A stretch of DNA of 64,000 bases from CALCKU01 sp964654665 (GCA_964654665.1 CAZZKV010000004.1:1-64000); one strand, 5' to 3'. Counted from the stretch's first letter, positions 15,911 to 25,789 are shown. Notes: a model not told the origin generated them from the letters alone. Translations and numbers: made by a program.

Positions 15911-17446
15911 TTACGCCGCTTCTGCCGCCATTTTGGCGGCCTTTTCAATCACATCTTCAATACCGCCAACCATATAGAAGGCTTGCTCTGGAAGGTGATC
16001 ATATTCACCTTCGCACAGACCTTTAAAGGAACGAACCGTGTCTTCAAGCGGGACAAGCAATCCCGGAGATCCTGTGAAAATTTCCGCCACGTGGAACGGC
16101 TGAGATAGAAATTTCTCAACTTTACGCGCACGCGCAACAGTGAGTTTATCTTCTTCAGATAGCTCATCCATACCCAGAATGGCGATGATATCTTGCAGGG
16201 ATTTATACCGCTGTAGAATTTCCTGCACCATACGTGCTGTTTCATAATGTTCTTCGCCAACGGTTCGCGGCTCTAGAATACGCGATGTTGAATCGAGCGG
16301 GTCAACCGCTGGGTAAATGCCTTTTTCGGAAATTGCTCGATTCAAAACCGTTGTCGCATCCAAATGGGCAAATGACGTAGCCGGTGCTGGATCAGTCAAG
16401 TCATCAGCTGGAACATAAATCGCTTGCACAGATGTGATAGACCCTTTGGTTGTTGATGTAATGCGTTCCTGCATTTGGCCCATTTCAGTAGCCAATGTCG
16501 GTTGATACCCCACAGCAGACGGGATACGGCCCAAAAGAGCCGACACTTCGGAACCAGCTTGGGTGAAACGGAAGATATTATCAACAAAGAATAATACGTC
16601 CTTACCCTCTTCGTCTCGGAAATATTCCGCTTGAGATAGACCCGTCAAAGCGACACGGGCACGCGCTCCGGGAGGCTCATTCATTTGGCCATAAACAAGC
16701 GTACAGCGACTATCGCCACCGCCGCCTTCGACATTCACATTAGATTCGATCATCTCATGGTAAAGGTCATTCCCTTCCCGTGTCCGCTCGCCAACACCAG
16801 CAAAAACAGAGTAACCGCCATAGGCTTTAGCGATATTGTTGATAAGCTCCATGATCAGAACGGTTTTACCAACACCGGCACCCCCGAAGAGGCCAATTTT
16901 ACCACCTTTGGCATAGGGGCAAAGCAAATCAATAACTTTAATCCCTGTCCCAAGCACTTCGGACTCAGTTGCCTGATCTACAAATGGAGGCGCTTCCTTG
17001 TGAATAGGTGCTTTAGCAGATGTCTTAATCGGTCCGGCTTCATCAACAGGCTCGCCAATAACGTTCATAATACGGCCCAATGTACCCGGCCCAACCGGTA
17101 CAGTAATAGGTGCGCCTAAATCAGTGACAGCCTGACCACGAACCAATCCTTCTGTCGCGTCCATAGCAATAGTACGAACCGTGTTTTGTCCCAAATGCTG
17201 AGCAACTTCGAGAACAAGGCGATTACCTTGATTATCGGTTTCCAACGCGTTTAAAATTGTCGGCAGATTACCATCAAATTCTACATCAACAACCGCGCCA
17301 ATAATTTGGCTAATACGGCCTGTTGCGTTGGCTACAGCGGATTTCTTTGCTGTTGCACGTTTAGCTGGCGCGCGCTTTGCAGGCGTCTTCTTTTTTACCG
17401 GAGCTTTTTTCTTCGCTACCGATTTTTTTACTGTTGCTTTAGCCAT
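15911..17446 (-). CDS. atpD: ATP synthase F1 beta subunit with Lys/Ala-rich N-terminal extension
   Basis: Catalytic beta subunit of F1. The P-loop GGAGVGKTVLIMELI, the catalytic GERTREGNDLYHEM and the adenine-binding region are all present. At 511 residues it is about 40 longer than usual because of an N-terminal tail of Lys, Ala, Pro and Thr repeats (about residues 1-42, e.g. KKKAPVKKKTPAKRAP) before the standard GRISQIIGAVVDVEF start. Similar tails occur in some alphaproteobacterial AtpD proteins; their role is unknown. The gene lies 17 nt after atpG. Confidence 0.97.
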   Translation of the reverse strand: MAKATVKKSVAKKKAPVKKKTPAKRAPAKRATAKKSAVANATGRISQIIGAVVDVEFDGNLPTILNALETDNQGNRLVLEVAQHLGQNTVRTIAMDATEGLVRGQAVTDLGAPITVPVGPGTLGRIMNVIGEPVDEAGPIKTSAKAPIHKEAPPFVDQATESEVLGTGIKVIDLLCPYAKGGKIGLFGGAGVGKTVLIMELINNIAKAYGGYSVFAGVGERTREGNDLYHEMIESNVNVEGGGGDSRCTLVYGQMNEPPGARARVALTGLSQAEYFRDEEGKDVLFFVDNIFRFTQAGSEVSALLGRIPSAVGYQPTLATEMGQMQERITSTTKGSITSVQAIYVPADDLTDPAPATSFAHLDATTVLNRAISEKGIYPAVDPLDSTSRILEPRTVGEEHYETARMVQEILQRYKSLQDIIAILGMDELSEEDKLTVARARKVEKFLSQPFHVAEIFTGSPGLLVPLEDTVRSFKGLCEGEYDHLPEQAFYMVGGIEDVIEKAAKMAAEAA

Positions 17447-17463
17447 GGGTCTTGTCCTCTAGC

Positions 17464-18363
17464 TTAGAGCGCTTCCGCGCCTGAAATAATCTCGATCAGT
17501 TCAGATGTAATCTGAGCCTGACGTGTTCGGTTAAATGTTAATGTCAGCTTATCGATCATGTCGCCGGCATTGCGCGTAGCATTATCCATGGCGGTCATTT
17601 TTGAGCCCATTTCGCCCGCTTGGTTTTCCAATAAGGCTGTAAAAATTTGCGTGTTGATATTACGCGGCAAAAGAACCCGCAAAATACCCGCTTCATCCGG
17701 CTCATATGTGTAAATTGCTCCGTTCAAATCCGGCGTAACTGCCGCAGTATCAACGACAGTTTCTAAATCAGCCATAGCCGGAATGAGTGTTTTAGCAACG
17801 GCGTTTTGCGTCATCACATTTTGAAATTCAGAAAAAACTAGCTTGCAAATATCAAACTCACCGCGTTCAAACATAGCTGTGATTTTTTCACCAATATTTT
17901 GCGCGATACCAGCATGAAGCTTACGCTCTTCTTTAAGTGAAATATAATCAACAATATTGTCTTCATACAGACGGTTAAGCTGATCATAGCCCTTTTTACC
18001 AATGAGAAAAAGCTTCACAGTTTTACCAGCTTTTTCCAACGAAACAATTTCTTCACGGGCCTTACGAACAATATTGGTGTTAAACCCGCCGCATAACCCA
18101 CGGTCGGCGGTCGCAACAACAAGCAAAACCGTATCAGATTGACCGTTGCCTACAAGTAATTCAGGCGCATCGCCTGCCCCAGTCATAGAACTCGCAAGAT
18201 TTTGGATCACAGCACCAATACGCTCAGAATAAGGGCGTGCCTTTTCTGCCGCATCTTGCGCCTTGCGCAATTTCGCTGCCGCCACCATTTGCATAGCCTT
18301 AGTGATCTTCTGCGTATTTTTAACGCTTTTGATCCGGTTCTGAAGGTCTTTTAAAGACGCCAT
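17464..18363 (-). CDS. atpG: ATP synthase F1 gamma subunit
   Basis: Gamma subunit, the rotating shaft of F1. The 299-residue product begins MASLKDLQNRIKSVKNTQKITKAMQMVAAAKLRKAQ and ends with the helix NTRQAQITSELIEIISGAEAL-type signature (FNRTRQAQITSELIEII), both diagnostic. The central Rossmann-like domain contains ADRGLCGGFNTN. Length is normal. It lies 11 nt after atpA and 17 nt before atpD in the atpHAGDC operon. Confidence 0.97.
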   Translation of the reverse strand: MASLKDLQNRIKSVKNTQKITKAMQMVAAAKLRKAQDAAEKARPYSERIGAVIQNLASSMTGAGDAPELLVGNGQSDTVLLVVATADRGLCGGFNTNIVRKAREEIVSLEKAGKTVKLFLIGKKGYDQLNRLYEDNIVDYISLKEERKLHAGIAQNIGEKITAMFERGEFDICKLVFSEFQNVMTQNAVAKTLIPAMADLETVVDTAAVTPDLNGAIYTYEPDEAGILRVLLPRNINTQIFTALLENQAGEMGSKMTAMDNATRNAGDMIDKLTLTFNRTRQAQITSELIEIISGAEAL

Positions 18364-18374
18364 GAGTTTGACCT

Positions 18375-19907
18375 TTAGGCTGTGAACTTCGCTGTAAATT
18401 TATCAAGCGCAGCCTTGAGACGGCCCTCAATATCATCCGTTAGCTTTTTTTCAGAAGCAATATCAGAGAGTATAGACGCATTATCGGCTTTCAAATGGAC
18501 CAAAAGCTCACGTTCATATTGCTGTACAGATTTCACAGGAATACCATCAAGATAACCACGCGTACCTGCATAAATCACAGCCACTTGTTCTTCTACTTGC
18601 AGCGGAGAGAATTGTGGTTGCTTCAATAATTCAGTCAGGCGTTCGCCGCGTGCTAATAGGGCCTGCGTTGATGCATCCAAATCAGAACCAAATTGCGCAA
18701 AGGCCGCCATTTCACGATATTGCGCCAACTCGCCCTTAATCGGGCCTGCGACCTGTTTCATTGCTTTAATTTGGGCCGATGATCCAACACGAGAAACCGA
18801 TAAGCCGACGTTTAGCGCCGGACGAATGCCTTGGAAAAACAAATCAGTTTCCAAGAAAATCTGGCCATCTGTAATGGAAATCACATTGGTCGGAATAAAG
18901 GCCGACACATCATTACCCTGCGTTTCAATAATCGGCAGCGCTGTTAGTGAACCAGACCCATTCGCTTCGTTTAATTTCGCAGCGCGTTCTAGCAGGCGGG
19001 AATGCAGATAAAATACATCACCCGGATATGCTTCGCGTCCGGGCGGGCGGCGTAGCAAAAGGGACATTTGACGATACGCTACGGCTTGCTTGGATAGATC
19101 ATCATAAATAATCAAACCATGCATGCCGTTATCGCGGAAATATTCACCCATCGCACACCCAGCAAATGGTGCTAAAAATTGCAACGGAGCTGGCTCGGAG
19201 GCTGTCGCAGCTACAATTATGGAATAATCCATCGCGCCGTTTTCTTCGAGCGTTTTAACAAGTTGCGCCACAGTGGACCGCTTCTGGCCAATAACAACAT
19301 AAATACAATAGAGCTTGTCGTTTTCACGATCTTCGTCAAAAGCCGCTTTTTGGTTCAAAATCGCATCAACAGCCACGGCTGTTTTACCGGTTTGGCGATC
19401 GCCAATAATAAGTTCACGCTGCCCACGGCCAACGGGGATAAGCGCGTCAATCGCTTTGATGCCGGTTTGCACAGGCTCATGCACACCTTTGCGCGGCATA
19501 ATACCCGGCGCCTTAACATCAACACGGCGGCGCTCAGATGATTTAATCGACCCCTTCCCATCAATCGGCTCGCCAAGAGGATTAACAACACGACCCAAAA
19601 GTCCCATGCCAACAGGCACGTCAACGATTTCGCCAAGACGTTTAACCGTATCACCTTCTTTGATACCGCGGTCATCGCCAAAAATAACGGCACCAACATT
19701 ATCCGCTTCCAGATTAAGGGCCATCCCCTTAATTCCTCCAGGGAATTCTACCATTTCGCCGGCGCGGACATTATCCAGACCATAAATACGAGCAATACCA
19801 TCCCCGACCGACAAAACCTGTCCGACGTCAGACACTTTAGCTTCAGAACCAAAGCCCTTAATCTGTTTCTTCAGAATATTGGTAATTTCCGCAGCACGAA
19901 TATCCAT
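18375..19907 (-). CDS. atpA: ATP synthase F1 alpha subunit
   Basis: Non-catalytic nucleotide-binding alpha subunit of F1, 510 residues, normal length. It starts MDIRAAEITNILKKQI and has the P-loop GDRQTGKTAVAVD, the signature PAINVGLSVSRVGS-like segment (PALNVGLSVSRVGSSAQ) and GTRGYLDGIPV near the C-terminus. The start follows AGAGG. It is 12 nt after atpH. Fo genes are not in this window, as expected in alphaproteobacteria, where F1 and Fo operons are separate. Confidence 0.97.
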   Translation of the reverse strand: MDIRAAEITNILKKQIKGFGSEAKVSDVGQVLSVGDGIARIYGLDNVRAGEMVEFPGGIKGMALNLEADNVGAVIFGDDRGIKEGDTVKRLGEIVDVPVGMGLLGRVVNPLGEPIDGKGSIKSSERRRVDVKAPGIMPRKGVHEPVQTGIKAIDALIPVGRGQRELIIGDRQTGKTAVAVDAILNQKAAFDEDRENDKLYCIYVVIGQKRSTVAQLVKTLEENGAMDYSIIVAATASEPAPLQFLAPFAGCAMGEYFRDNGMHGLIIYDDLSKQAVAYRQMSLLLRRPPGREAYPGDVFYLHSRLLERAAKLNEANGSGSLTALPIIETQGNDVSAFIPTNVISITDGQIFLETDLFFQGIRPALNVGLSVSRVGSSAQIKAMKQVAGPIKGELAQYREMAAFAQFGSDLDASTQALLARGERLTELLKQPQFSPLQVEEQVAVIYAGTRGYLDGIPVKSVQQYERELLVHLKADNASILSDIASEKKLTDDIEGRLKAALDKFTAKFTA

Positions 19908-19919
19908 GATATATACCTC

Positions 19920-20477
19920 TTATGCTTCTTTAAGCGCAATTTTTAAGTCCTCAAGCTTGGTCTTGAGAGAGCTATCATATAGTCGGGACCCAATCCGCAC
20001 GATGAAACCACCGAGCAAATCAGGATCAACACTTGTTTCCACCTCAACCGGACGGCCAAGGGATTTCTTTAATTTCGACTTCAAAGATGTGAGTTGCGCG
20101 GCACTCAATATCTCGGCGCTGACAACTTTTGCAACTTGACGGCCTTTACCGCGAGCCACAATATCTTCAAAGGCTAATAACATATGTGGAATTTCGGCAG
20201 CGCGGCGATTCTTTGCAACAGTACCAATAAATTGTGTTGTCAACGGACTAATCTTAGCTTTTTTAGCCACCGCCGTCAGCGCTGCAACCTTATCGTCAAT
20301 TGTAATAACAGGACTTCCCACCATACGCCCTAAATCTGCGCTCTTCGAAAAAACAGATTTGAGGATTTTCACATCTTTTTCTATCTTTTTCAAAGCTTTA
20401 GACTCTTCTGCCAATTCAAGAAGAGCCCGCGCATAACGGATAGCAGATTCGCCGGTAATGGTATCTTGGTCTGACAC
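19920..20477 (-). CDS. atpH: ATP synthase F1 delta subunit
   Basis: Delta subunit, linking the top of F1 to the b-subunit stator. The 185-residue product has the OSCP/delta fold: IRYARALLELAEE at the N-terminus and VEVETSVDPDLLGGFIVRIGSRLYDSSLKTKLEDLK at the C-terminus. The start codon is GTG at 20477, preceded by GGAC. It is the first gene of the atp operon, so the operon promoter should lie in the 213-nt gap 20478-20690. That gap contains the palindrome CCTCTGCAGAGG at 20648-20659, but I recognised no convincing -35/-10 pair. Confidence 0.95.
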   Translation of the reverse strand: MSDQDTITGESAIRYARALLELAEESKALKKIEKDVKILKSVFSKSADLGRMVGSPVITIDDKVAALTAVAKKAKISPLTTQFIGTVAKNRRAAEIPHMLLAFEDIVARGKGRQVAKVVSAEILSAAQLTSLKSKLKKSLGRPVEVETSVDPDLLGGFIVRIGSRLYDSSLKTKLEDLKIALKEA

Positions 20478-20690
20478 TATCTAGGTCCGTAACTGGAGCT
20501 AAACCAATTGTTAAATTAGCCGCTAAAACACACAGAAAGCGGTACAGAAATCAGACTGAACCGCCAAACTCGCGCGGGCTTTAGCATGGCCCTTTTTAAA
20601 TGCCAACCCACAATGCAGTGCGACTTTCTGGCATAGGCTAGATTAACCCTCTGCAGAGGATACTCACACGCTATTGATACGATTCCACAT

Positions 20691-21620
20691 CTAAAACACC
20701 CGTTTATAGGGCTCAACATCCCGAATAAATCCTGAAACAGTTTTATCAAGCGTAAATGATACCATATCAGCCGGATTCATGGCGTCCAGTACGCCAAACT
20801 TTCGCAATACTTTTCCAAGGCCAGCTTTAAAAACCTTCTCGACATGCGAAGCCGAGTTCCAGTCCGGAGACATGCCCAATTTATTCCTCAATACGGCATT
20901 AGCATACATAACAGAATTTTTTAATGAACTTTCAGGCGTCGAATACTCTGTTGTAACCGACACACAAAAACTCATATTTTCCACACGATGCGGTGCATTT
21001 AAAGGCCATGTGATCATTTCGTCATCCAGAAGATCAAAACAACGCGCTTCATGTTCCATTTCCAATCTATAAGGTAAATAATCCTCAGATTGGCTAAACA
21101 TCAATTTTTCATAGGCCGAATCAGGCAAAAATGCCTCCGTCCGAGGATATAAATAAATACGTTTATGGCCTCTGATATGCCAAAGGATCGTTTCCGTCGC
21201 ATCAAAATGAAATGGCACTTTCGCTGTTGGAGAAGAAATTAAAATTCCGCCCCGTGCATGAAAAGGTTTTTGGCCGGTTAAATCGGCAAGGTCACCATAC
21301 ATTTGATCTAAAACCGCCTTATATTCGGGATGTAAATTCATGACTTTTCGTAAGTTCATCCAAATCGCCCCATATTTGACGGCCTCCATCAAGGTTTTAC
21401 CGTCAACACCGCGGACATCACCTGTTCTGAATTTATATTCATAAATCGGATGATCACTTAGCGTACACACATCAAGTTGATCTTTTGGATGGCGATCGAG
21501 TAAATCCGCCAAAGCCACATCTGTGAACAGACCAGTCTTGCTTAAGTTGTGTTTCACTTTAAACATGTCATTTTGGAACATTTGCGTATGTTCATCTGTC
21601 CAATCTTGAAAAATCATCAT
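20691..21620 (-). CDS. Cupin-like (JmjC/cupin_8-type) oxygenase family protein
   Basis: A 309-residue protein that looks like an Fe(II)/2-oxoglutarate-type cupin. The motif VPFHFDATETILWHIRGHKRIYLYP holds a likely HxD iron-binding pair (His-Phe-Asp), and WPLNAPHRVEN offers the distal His. Proteins of this kind occur singly in proteobacteria with no known substrate; relatives hydroxylate proteins or small molecules. Two Met codons open the frame (21620 and 21617) after GAACGGA. It lies between priA and the atp operon on the same strand, with gaps of 134 and 213 nt, so it is probably transcribed separately. Confidence 0.65.
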   Translation of the reverse strand: MMIFQDWTDEHTQMFQNDMFKVKHNLSKTGLFTDVALADLLDRHPKDQLDVCTLSDHPIYEYKFRTGDVRGVDGKTLMEAVKYGAIWMNLRKVMNLHPEYKAVLDQMYGDLADLTGQKPFHARGGILISSPTAKVPFHFDATETILWHIRGHKRIYLYPRTEAFLPDSAYEKLMFSQSEDYLPYRLEMEHEARCFDLLDDEMITWPLNAPHRVENMSFCVSVTTEYSTPESSLKNSVMYANAVLRNKLGMSPDWNSASHVEKVFKAGLGKVLRKFGVLDAMNPADMVSFTLDKTVSGFIRDVEPYKRVF

Positions 21621-21754
21621 TATTCCGTTCTATTATGGTTATTTTCAAAACTCAGTTAGCAACGCAGCAAATTGCGTACCAATAAGAACCTAAAAAGGGC
21701 AAAATTGGGAAAAACATCATGGAATGAGCTAAATAGCAATAAAAACCCGTGAAA

Positions 21755-23935
21755 TCACATAAAGCTCTGGGGATCGATATCGATTTGCAATTTATATTTA
21801 TTTGGAATTTTCACTCTATCACGCCAATTTTTCATATATTTGGATAAATTCACCCCCATATCGGCTTGAATGAGAATACGACGTCGAAATTGCCCGCGTA
21901 ATCGTCCTATAGGCGGCTCACTTGGTCCCAAAATATCGATACCATCTGTCCGCGGAGCCTGAGCCACAAATGTTTTGGCTAAGGCTTCCGTTGTCTTAAC
22001 GTCCGGCCCCGATATTATAACGGCGGCCAGTTTACCGAAAGGCGGCAACATCAAATCTGCACGATTTAATAATTCTGCCTTCAAAAACCGTTCCCGATCA
22101 CCCGCTGCAAGAGCTGTCAGAGCCGGATGATCCGGTTGATGAGTCTGTATCAAGGCTCGCCCCGGTTTATCCGCCCGTCCGGCCCGGCCCGCAACCTGTA
22201 CCAATGTCTGATATGTCCGTTCGCCAGCGCGAATATCAGCACCGCCCAAAGCCAGATCTCCATCAACGACACCTACAAATGTTAGATTGGGGAAATTATG
22301 TCCTTTTACAACCATTTGCGTCCCAACAAGAATATCAATATCACCACGTTCCATACGCGCCATACGATCAGCCAATTCCCCTGCGCTTCCGGATGTATCG
22401 GACGATAGAATTTCTATACAGGCTTCTGGAAAATGCCGGGTCGCTTCTTCAGCAACCCGCTCAACGCCAGGCCCAACCGATGTTAGACTATCCTGCGTCT
22501 TACAATCAGGACAGGCCCGCGGAATAGGCATAGAAAACCCGGTCATATGACACATAGCTCGGCCAGCGGCCCTATGCTCGACCAACCAACTATCCGTATC
22601 TGGACTTTTAAGCTTTTCACCGCATTGTCGGCATATAATAAGCGGAGCATAGCCTCTTCGGTTTAGATACAACATGGCTTGTTCTGATCGCGCCAGACCA
22701 TCCTTTATTGCTGTAATTAAAGGCTCCGAGAGAAAATCACCTGCTGCCGGCGCATCATCTTTTAAATCAACTAAATCAATATCCGGAAGCGTGATGGCGC
22801 CGGGGCGTTCTGGCAACATGACATGTGCATAACGACCCAAACGTGCATTATGGAGACTCTCCAAAGACGGCGTTGCTGAAGCCAGCACCACAGAATGACC
22901 TGCAATTTTACCGCGAACAACAGACATATCCCGCGCACTATAAATCACCCCCTCCTCTTGTTTATAACTCGTATCATGTTCTTCATCGACGACAATCAAG
23001 CGTAAATTCGGGAACGGTAAATAAAGAGCTGATCGCGCTCCAACAACCAGTTGTGCACGCCCTTGCGCCGACTCGCGCCAAACACGGCGACGCATCGCAT
23101 CACCTAATTGAGAATGCCAAGGCGCGGGAGCCGTCCCAAATCGGCGTTCGAAGCGCGCAAGCCCGGCCTGTGTCAGAGCAATTTCGGGGACCAAAATAAG
23201 GGCCTGCCCGCCATCTTTAATAGCTTCGGCGACAGCTTCGAAATAAACTTCCGTTTTACCGGATCCTGTGACTCCGTCGAGTAATGTTACGTTAAATTTA
23301 TGAGCCCGCACCTGTGCTTTCAAATCTTCTGCCGCATGCATTTGAGCAGGCGTAAGATCAAGTCCGCTGAGCAAAAGGTTTGGTTTTTCAAACGGCTGAT
23401 CTATAGGTGAATTTTTAATCAATAATCCACCAGATTCAACAAATCCTCGGACGACGCCAGCGCTAACGCTTGCGCGCTGCGCGATATCACTGGCGCGGGC
23501 TGGAAAAGGTCCTCCATGGTCTAATATTAATTGCCGCGATGGCGTCATTTTGGACGGTAGCGTGCCTGAAGGATAAAATGTCTTTATAACGGCGCTAGGA
23601 TCAAGGGCTTTATAAGAGCGAAGAACCATCCTTAAAACGAGCCCCTGAGAAACACAATTATAACGCGCCGTAAAATCAATAAATTTTCGTATATCACCCG
23701 AGAGCGGTTTCGTTTTCTTTACCTGCACAATATGGCGTAATTTATCAGAGTTAATAGCTGTATCATTCAGTCCAATAGACCAAACAACGCCCAGTTTGAC
23801 CTGCTTGCCTATAGGGGCAAAAATAAAATCCCCTTCGTGAACCGACATACCCTCGGGAACGCCATAATCAAATGCGCCCGGAACATTCACAGGAAATAAA
23901 ACCTGAACTCTATTTCGCCCGTTTTGCAAAGTCAT
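21755..23935 (-). CDS. priA: Primosomal replication protein N' (PriA helicase)
   Basis: PriA recognises stalled forks and reloads the replicative helicase. The 726-residue product has the PriA DNA-binding domain first (RVQVLFPVNVPGAFDYGVPEG), the helicase core with Walker A GVTGSGKTEVYFE and Walker B VVDEEHD, and the zinc-binding insert with CRQCGE and CPDCK. The helicase motif QVAGRAGRADKPG is near residue 580. Length is normal. Its start is 52 nt from the divergent aldolase gene, so the two promoters must overlap in 23936-23987. Confidence 0.96.
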   Translation of the reverse strand: MTLQNGRNRVQVLFPVNVPGAFDYGVPEGMSVHEGDFIFAPIGKQVKLGVVWSIGLNDTAINSDKLRHIVQVKKTKPLSGDIRKFIDFTARYNCVSQGLVLRMVLRSYKALDPSAVIKTFYPSGTLPSKMTPSRQLILDHGGPFPARASDIAQRASVSAGVVRGFVESGGLLIKNSPIDQPFEKPNLLLSGLDLTPAQMHAAEDLKAQVRAHKFNVTLLDGVTGSGKTEVYFEAVAEAIKDGGQALILVPEIALTQAGLARFERRFGTAPAPWHSQLGDAMRRRVWRESAQGRAQLVVGARSALYLPFPNLRLIVVDEEHDTSYKQEEGVIYSARDMSVVRGKIAGHSVVLASATPSLESLHNARLGRYAHVMLPERPGAITLPDIDLVDLKDDAPAAGDFLSEPLITAIKDGLARSEQAMLYLNRRGYAPLIICRQCGEKLKSPDTDSWLVEHRAAGRAMCHMTGFSMPIPRACPDCKTQDSLTSVGPGVERVAEEATRHFPEACIEILSSDTSGSAGELADRMARMERGDIDILVGTQMVVKGHNFPNLTFVGVVDGDLALGGADIRAGERTYQTLVQVAGRAGRADKPGRALIQTHQPDHPALTALAAGDRERFLKAELLNRADLMLPPFGKLAAVIISGPDVKTTEALAKTFVAQAPRTDGIDILGPSEPPIGRLRGQFRRRILIQADMGVNLSKYMKNWRDRVKIPNKYKLQIDIDPQSFM

Positions 23936-23987
23936 GATTCATGATAGCAGAGCCACAAGCGAGTCGCCTGCCCTTTTGGAGAGAGAT

Positions 23988-24638
23988 ATGAAATTTTTTG
24001 TTGATAGTGCTGATTTAGATGCCATTGCCGCGTTAAACGATATTGGTCTGGTTGATGGCGTAACAACAAACCCGTCTATTATTGCCAAATCAGGCCGCGA
24101 TTTCAAAACTGTTATCAAAGACATATGCACTATGGTCGAGGGTCACGTATCTGCGGAAGTGGTGGCAACACAAGCGGATAAAATGATCGAAGAAGGCCGC
24201 ATTTTACGCAATATCGCAGATAATGTCTGTGTTAAACTACCTTTGACAATGGATGGCCTCAAAGCCTGTAATACATTATCACGCGAAGGTACGCCCACAA
24301 ATGTTACACTCTGTTTTTCCCCTAACCAAGCCCTGCTCGCGGCGAAAGTTGGGGCTACATATATTTCGCCGTTCATCGGGCGGCTTGATGACGTTACACT
24401 AGATGGTATGGAACTTATCGAAGACATTCGCACAATTTATGACAATTATGGCTATGAAACAGAGATTCTCGCGGCCTCCATCCGTAGTGTCAATCATGTG
24501 AAAGAATGCGCTCTTGTCGGGGCTGATGTTATGACAGCGCCTCCGAACGTTATCCAAAACCTCGCCAACCACGTCTTAACGGATAAAGGTCTAGCGGCTT
24601 TTCTAAAAGACTGGGAAAAAACAGGCCAATCTATTTAG
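23988..24638 (+). CDS. fsa: Transaldolase-like fructose-6-phosphate aldolase (TalC/Fsa)
   Basis: Small class I aldolase of the transaldolase B/FSA subfamily, 216 residues, linking pentose phosphate and glycolytic pools. It starts MKFFVDSADLDAI, contains GVTTNPSIIAKSGR and the Schiff-base lysine K83 in VKLPLTMDGL, and ends the barrel with AASIRSVNHV and GADVMTAPPNVI. Whether it acts as true transaldolase or as fructose-6-phosphate aldolase cannot be told from sequence. The ATG at 23988 follows GGAGAGAGAT; the longer frame from 23934 overlaps the priA promoter region. Confidence 0.93.
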   Translation: MKFFVDSADLDAIAALNDIGLVDGVTTNPSIIAKSGRDFKTVIKDICTMVEGHVSAEVVATQADKMIEEGRILRNIADNVCVKLPLTMDGLKACNTLSREGTPTNVTLCFSPNQALLAAKVGATYISPFIGRLDDVTLDGMELIEDIRTIYDNYGYETEILAASIRSVNHVKECALVGADVMTAPPNVIQNLANHVLTDKGLAAFLKDWEKTGQSI

Positions 24639-24754
24639 ATGCGCCTAATGTCGTTGAACGCCATATAATATCAGGAACGAAACCATTATAAACTTAACAC
24701 CTTTAATAATAACGGTTCTGTGACTAAAATTTAAGCCCATCATGGCCACAACCC

Positions 24755-24785
24755 CTTTAAAACCCAATTGCACACCTTATATAAT
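24755..24785 (+). promoter_or_regulatory. Possible heat-shock-type promoter of rpoH
   Basis: CTTTAAA (24755-24761) and CCTTATAT (24775-24782), spaced by 13 nt, resemble the sigma-32 consensus CTTGAAA...CCCCATnT. An overlapping TATAAT (24780-24785) could be a housekeeping -10 instead. Transcription would begin only about 10-15 nt before the ATG at 24803, leaving little room beyond the CGGAGG ribosome-binding site, so the assignment is tentative. Confidence 0.3.
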
Positions 24786-24802
24786 GCAGTCGGAGGCCCA
24801 TA

Positions 24803-25771
24803 ATGGCAGATAAAAACACGACATTACCGGTTAAAGCCAAAGCAAAAGCAGCATCAAAAAAAGATGTGAGTTATTCAGGCAATATGAGTCTTTCGGTACC
24901 GCTTTCGCCGGAACAAGGACTAAACCGCTATTTAGCGGAAGTGCGTAAATTCCCTATGCTGGAAAAAGACGAAGAATTTATGCTAGCTAAACGCTGGGTG
25001 GAGCATCAAGATTCCCACGCAGCGGAACGTATGGTGACATCCCATCTGCGGCTAGTCGCTAAAATTGCCATGGGCTATCGGGGTTATGGCTTGCCCATTG
25101 GCGAAGTTATTTCCGAAGGCAATGTCGGCCTTATGCAGGCTGTCAAAAAGTTTGATCCTGACAAAGGATTTCGACTATCAACCTATGCAATGTGGTGGAT
25201 TCGCGCTGCCATACAAGAATATGTCTTACGGTCATGGTCTCTTGTGAAAATGGGGACAACTGCGGCGCAGAAAAAACTATTTTTTAATCTTCGCCGTCTC
25301 AAAGGCGAAATGAAGGCTATTGAAGATGGCGATCTGACGCCTGATCACATTAAGAAAATTGCTACAAAACTCGGCGTCAAAGAAGAAGAAGTAACCTCTA
25401 TGAATCGCCGTATGTCACACGGCGGCGATGCCTCACTCAATGTAACTATTGGCGGCGAGGATGGGTCTGCTGAATGGCAAGATTGGCTGGAAGATGATAC
25501 TGTTAGCCAAGAAACATCACTGGGCGAGTCGCAAGAATATGACTCGCGTATGGAATTATTGCGCGATGCTATGGCTGAACTGAATGAGCGGGAACAAGAT
25601 ATCATAGCGAAACGACGCTTATCTGATACGCCGATGACGCTTGAAGATTTAGCCGGTATCTACAATGTCTCACGTGAACGGATACGCCAGATTGAGGCCC
25701 GCGCTTTCGAAAAACTTCAAGAGGCTATGTTAAAAGCCGCCGGCAACGCCGGGTTAATCGAAGCCGGGTAA
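24803..25771 (+). CDS. rpoH: RNA polymerase heat-shock sigma factor RpoH (sigma-32)
   Basis: Alternative sigma factor directing heat-shock transcription. The 322-residue product has region 2 (HLRLVAKIAMGYRGYGLPIGEVISEGNVGLMQAV, then RLSTYAMWWIRAAIQEYVL), the RpoH box QKKLFFNLRRLKG that distinguishes it from RpoD, and region 4 ending RERIRQIEARAFEKL. The first 25 residues are Lys/Ala-rich and not conserved. A CGGAGG ribosome-binding site precedes the ATG. It stands alone, with a hairpin after the stop. DnaJ-type, DegP and CtpA genes elsewhere in the window are functionally related to the stress response but not linked in an operon. Confidence 0.96.
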   Translation: MADKNTTLPVKAKAKAASKKDVSYSGNMSLSVPLSPEQGLNRYLAEVRKFPMLEKDEEFMLAKRWVEHQDSHAAERMVTSHLRLVAKIAMGYRGYGLPIGEVISEGNVGLMQAVKKFDPDKGFRLSTYAMWWIRAAIQEYVLRSWSLVKMGTTAAQKKLFFNLRRLKGEMKAIEDGDLTPDHIKKIATKLGVKEEEVTSMNRRMSHGGDASLNVTIGGEDGSAEWQDWLEDDTVSQETSLGESQEYDSRMELLRDAMAELNEREQDIIAKRRLSDTPMTLEDLAGIYNVSRERIRQIEARAFEKLQEAMLKAAGNAGLIEAG

Positions 25772-25789
25772 ATCCGCAATTATTACTAA

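Noticed and set aside
15508..20477. Missing Fo genes as a sign of operon disruption
   Set aside because: Separate F1 (atpHAGDC) and Fo operons are normal in alphaproteobacteria.
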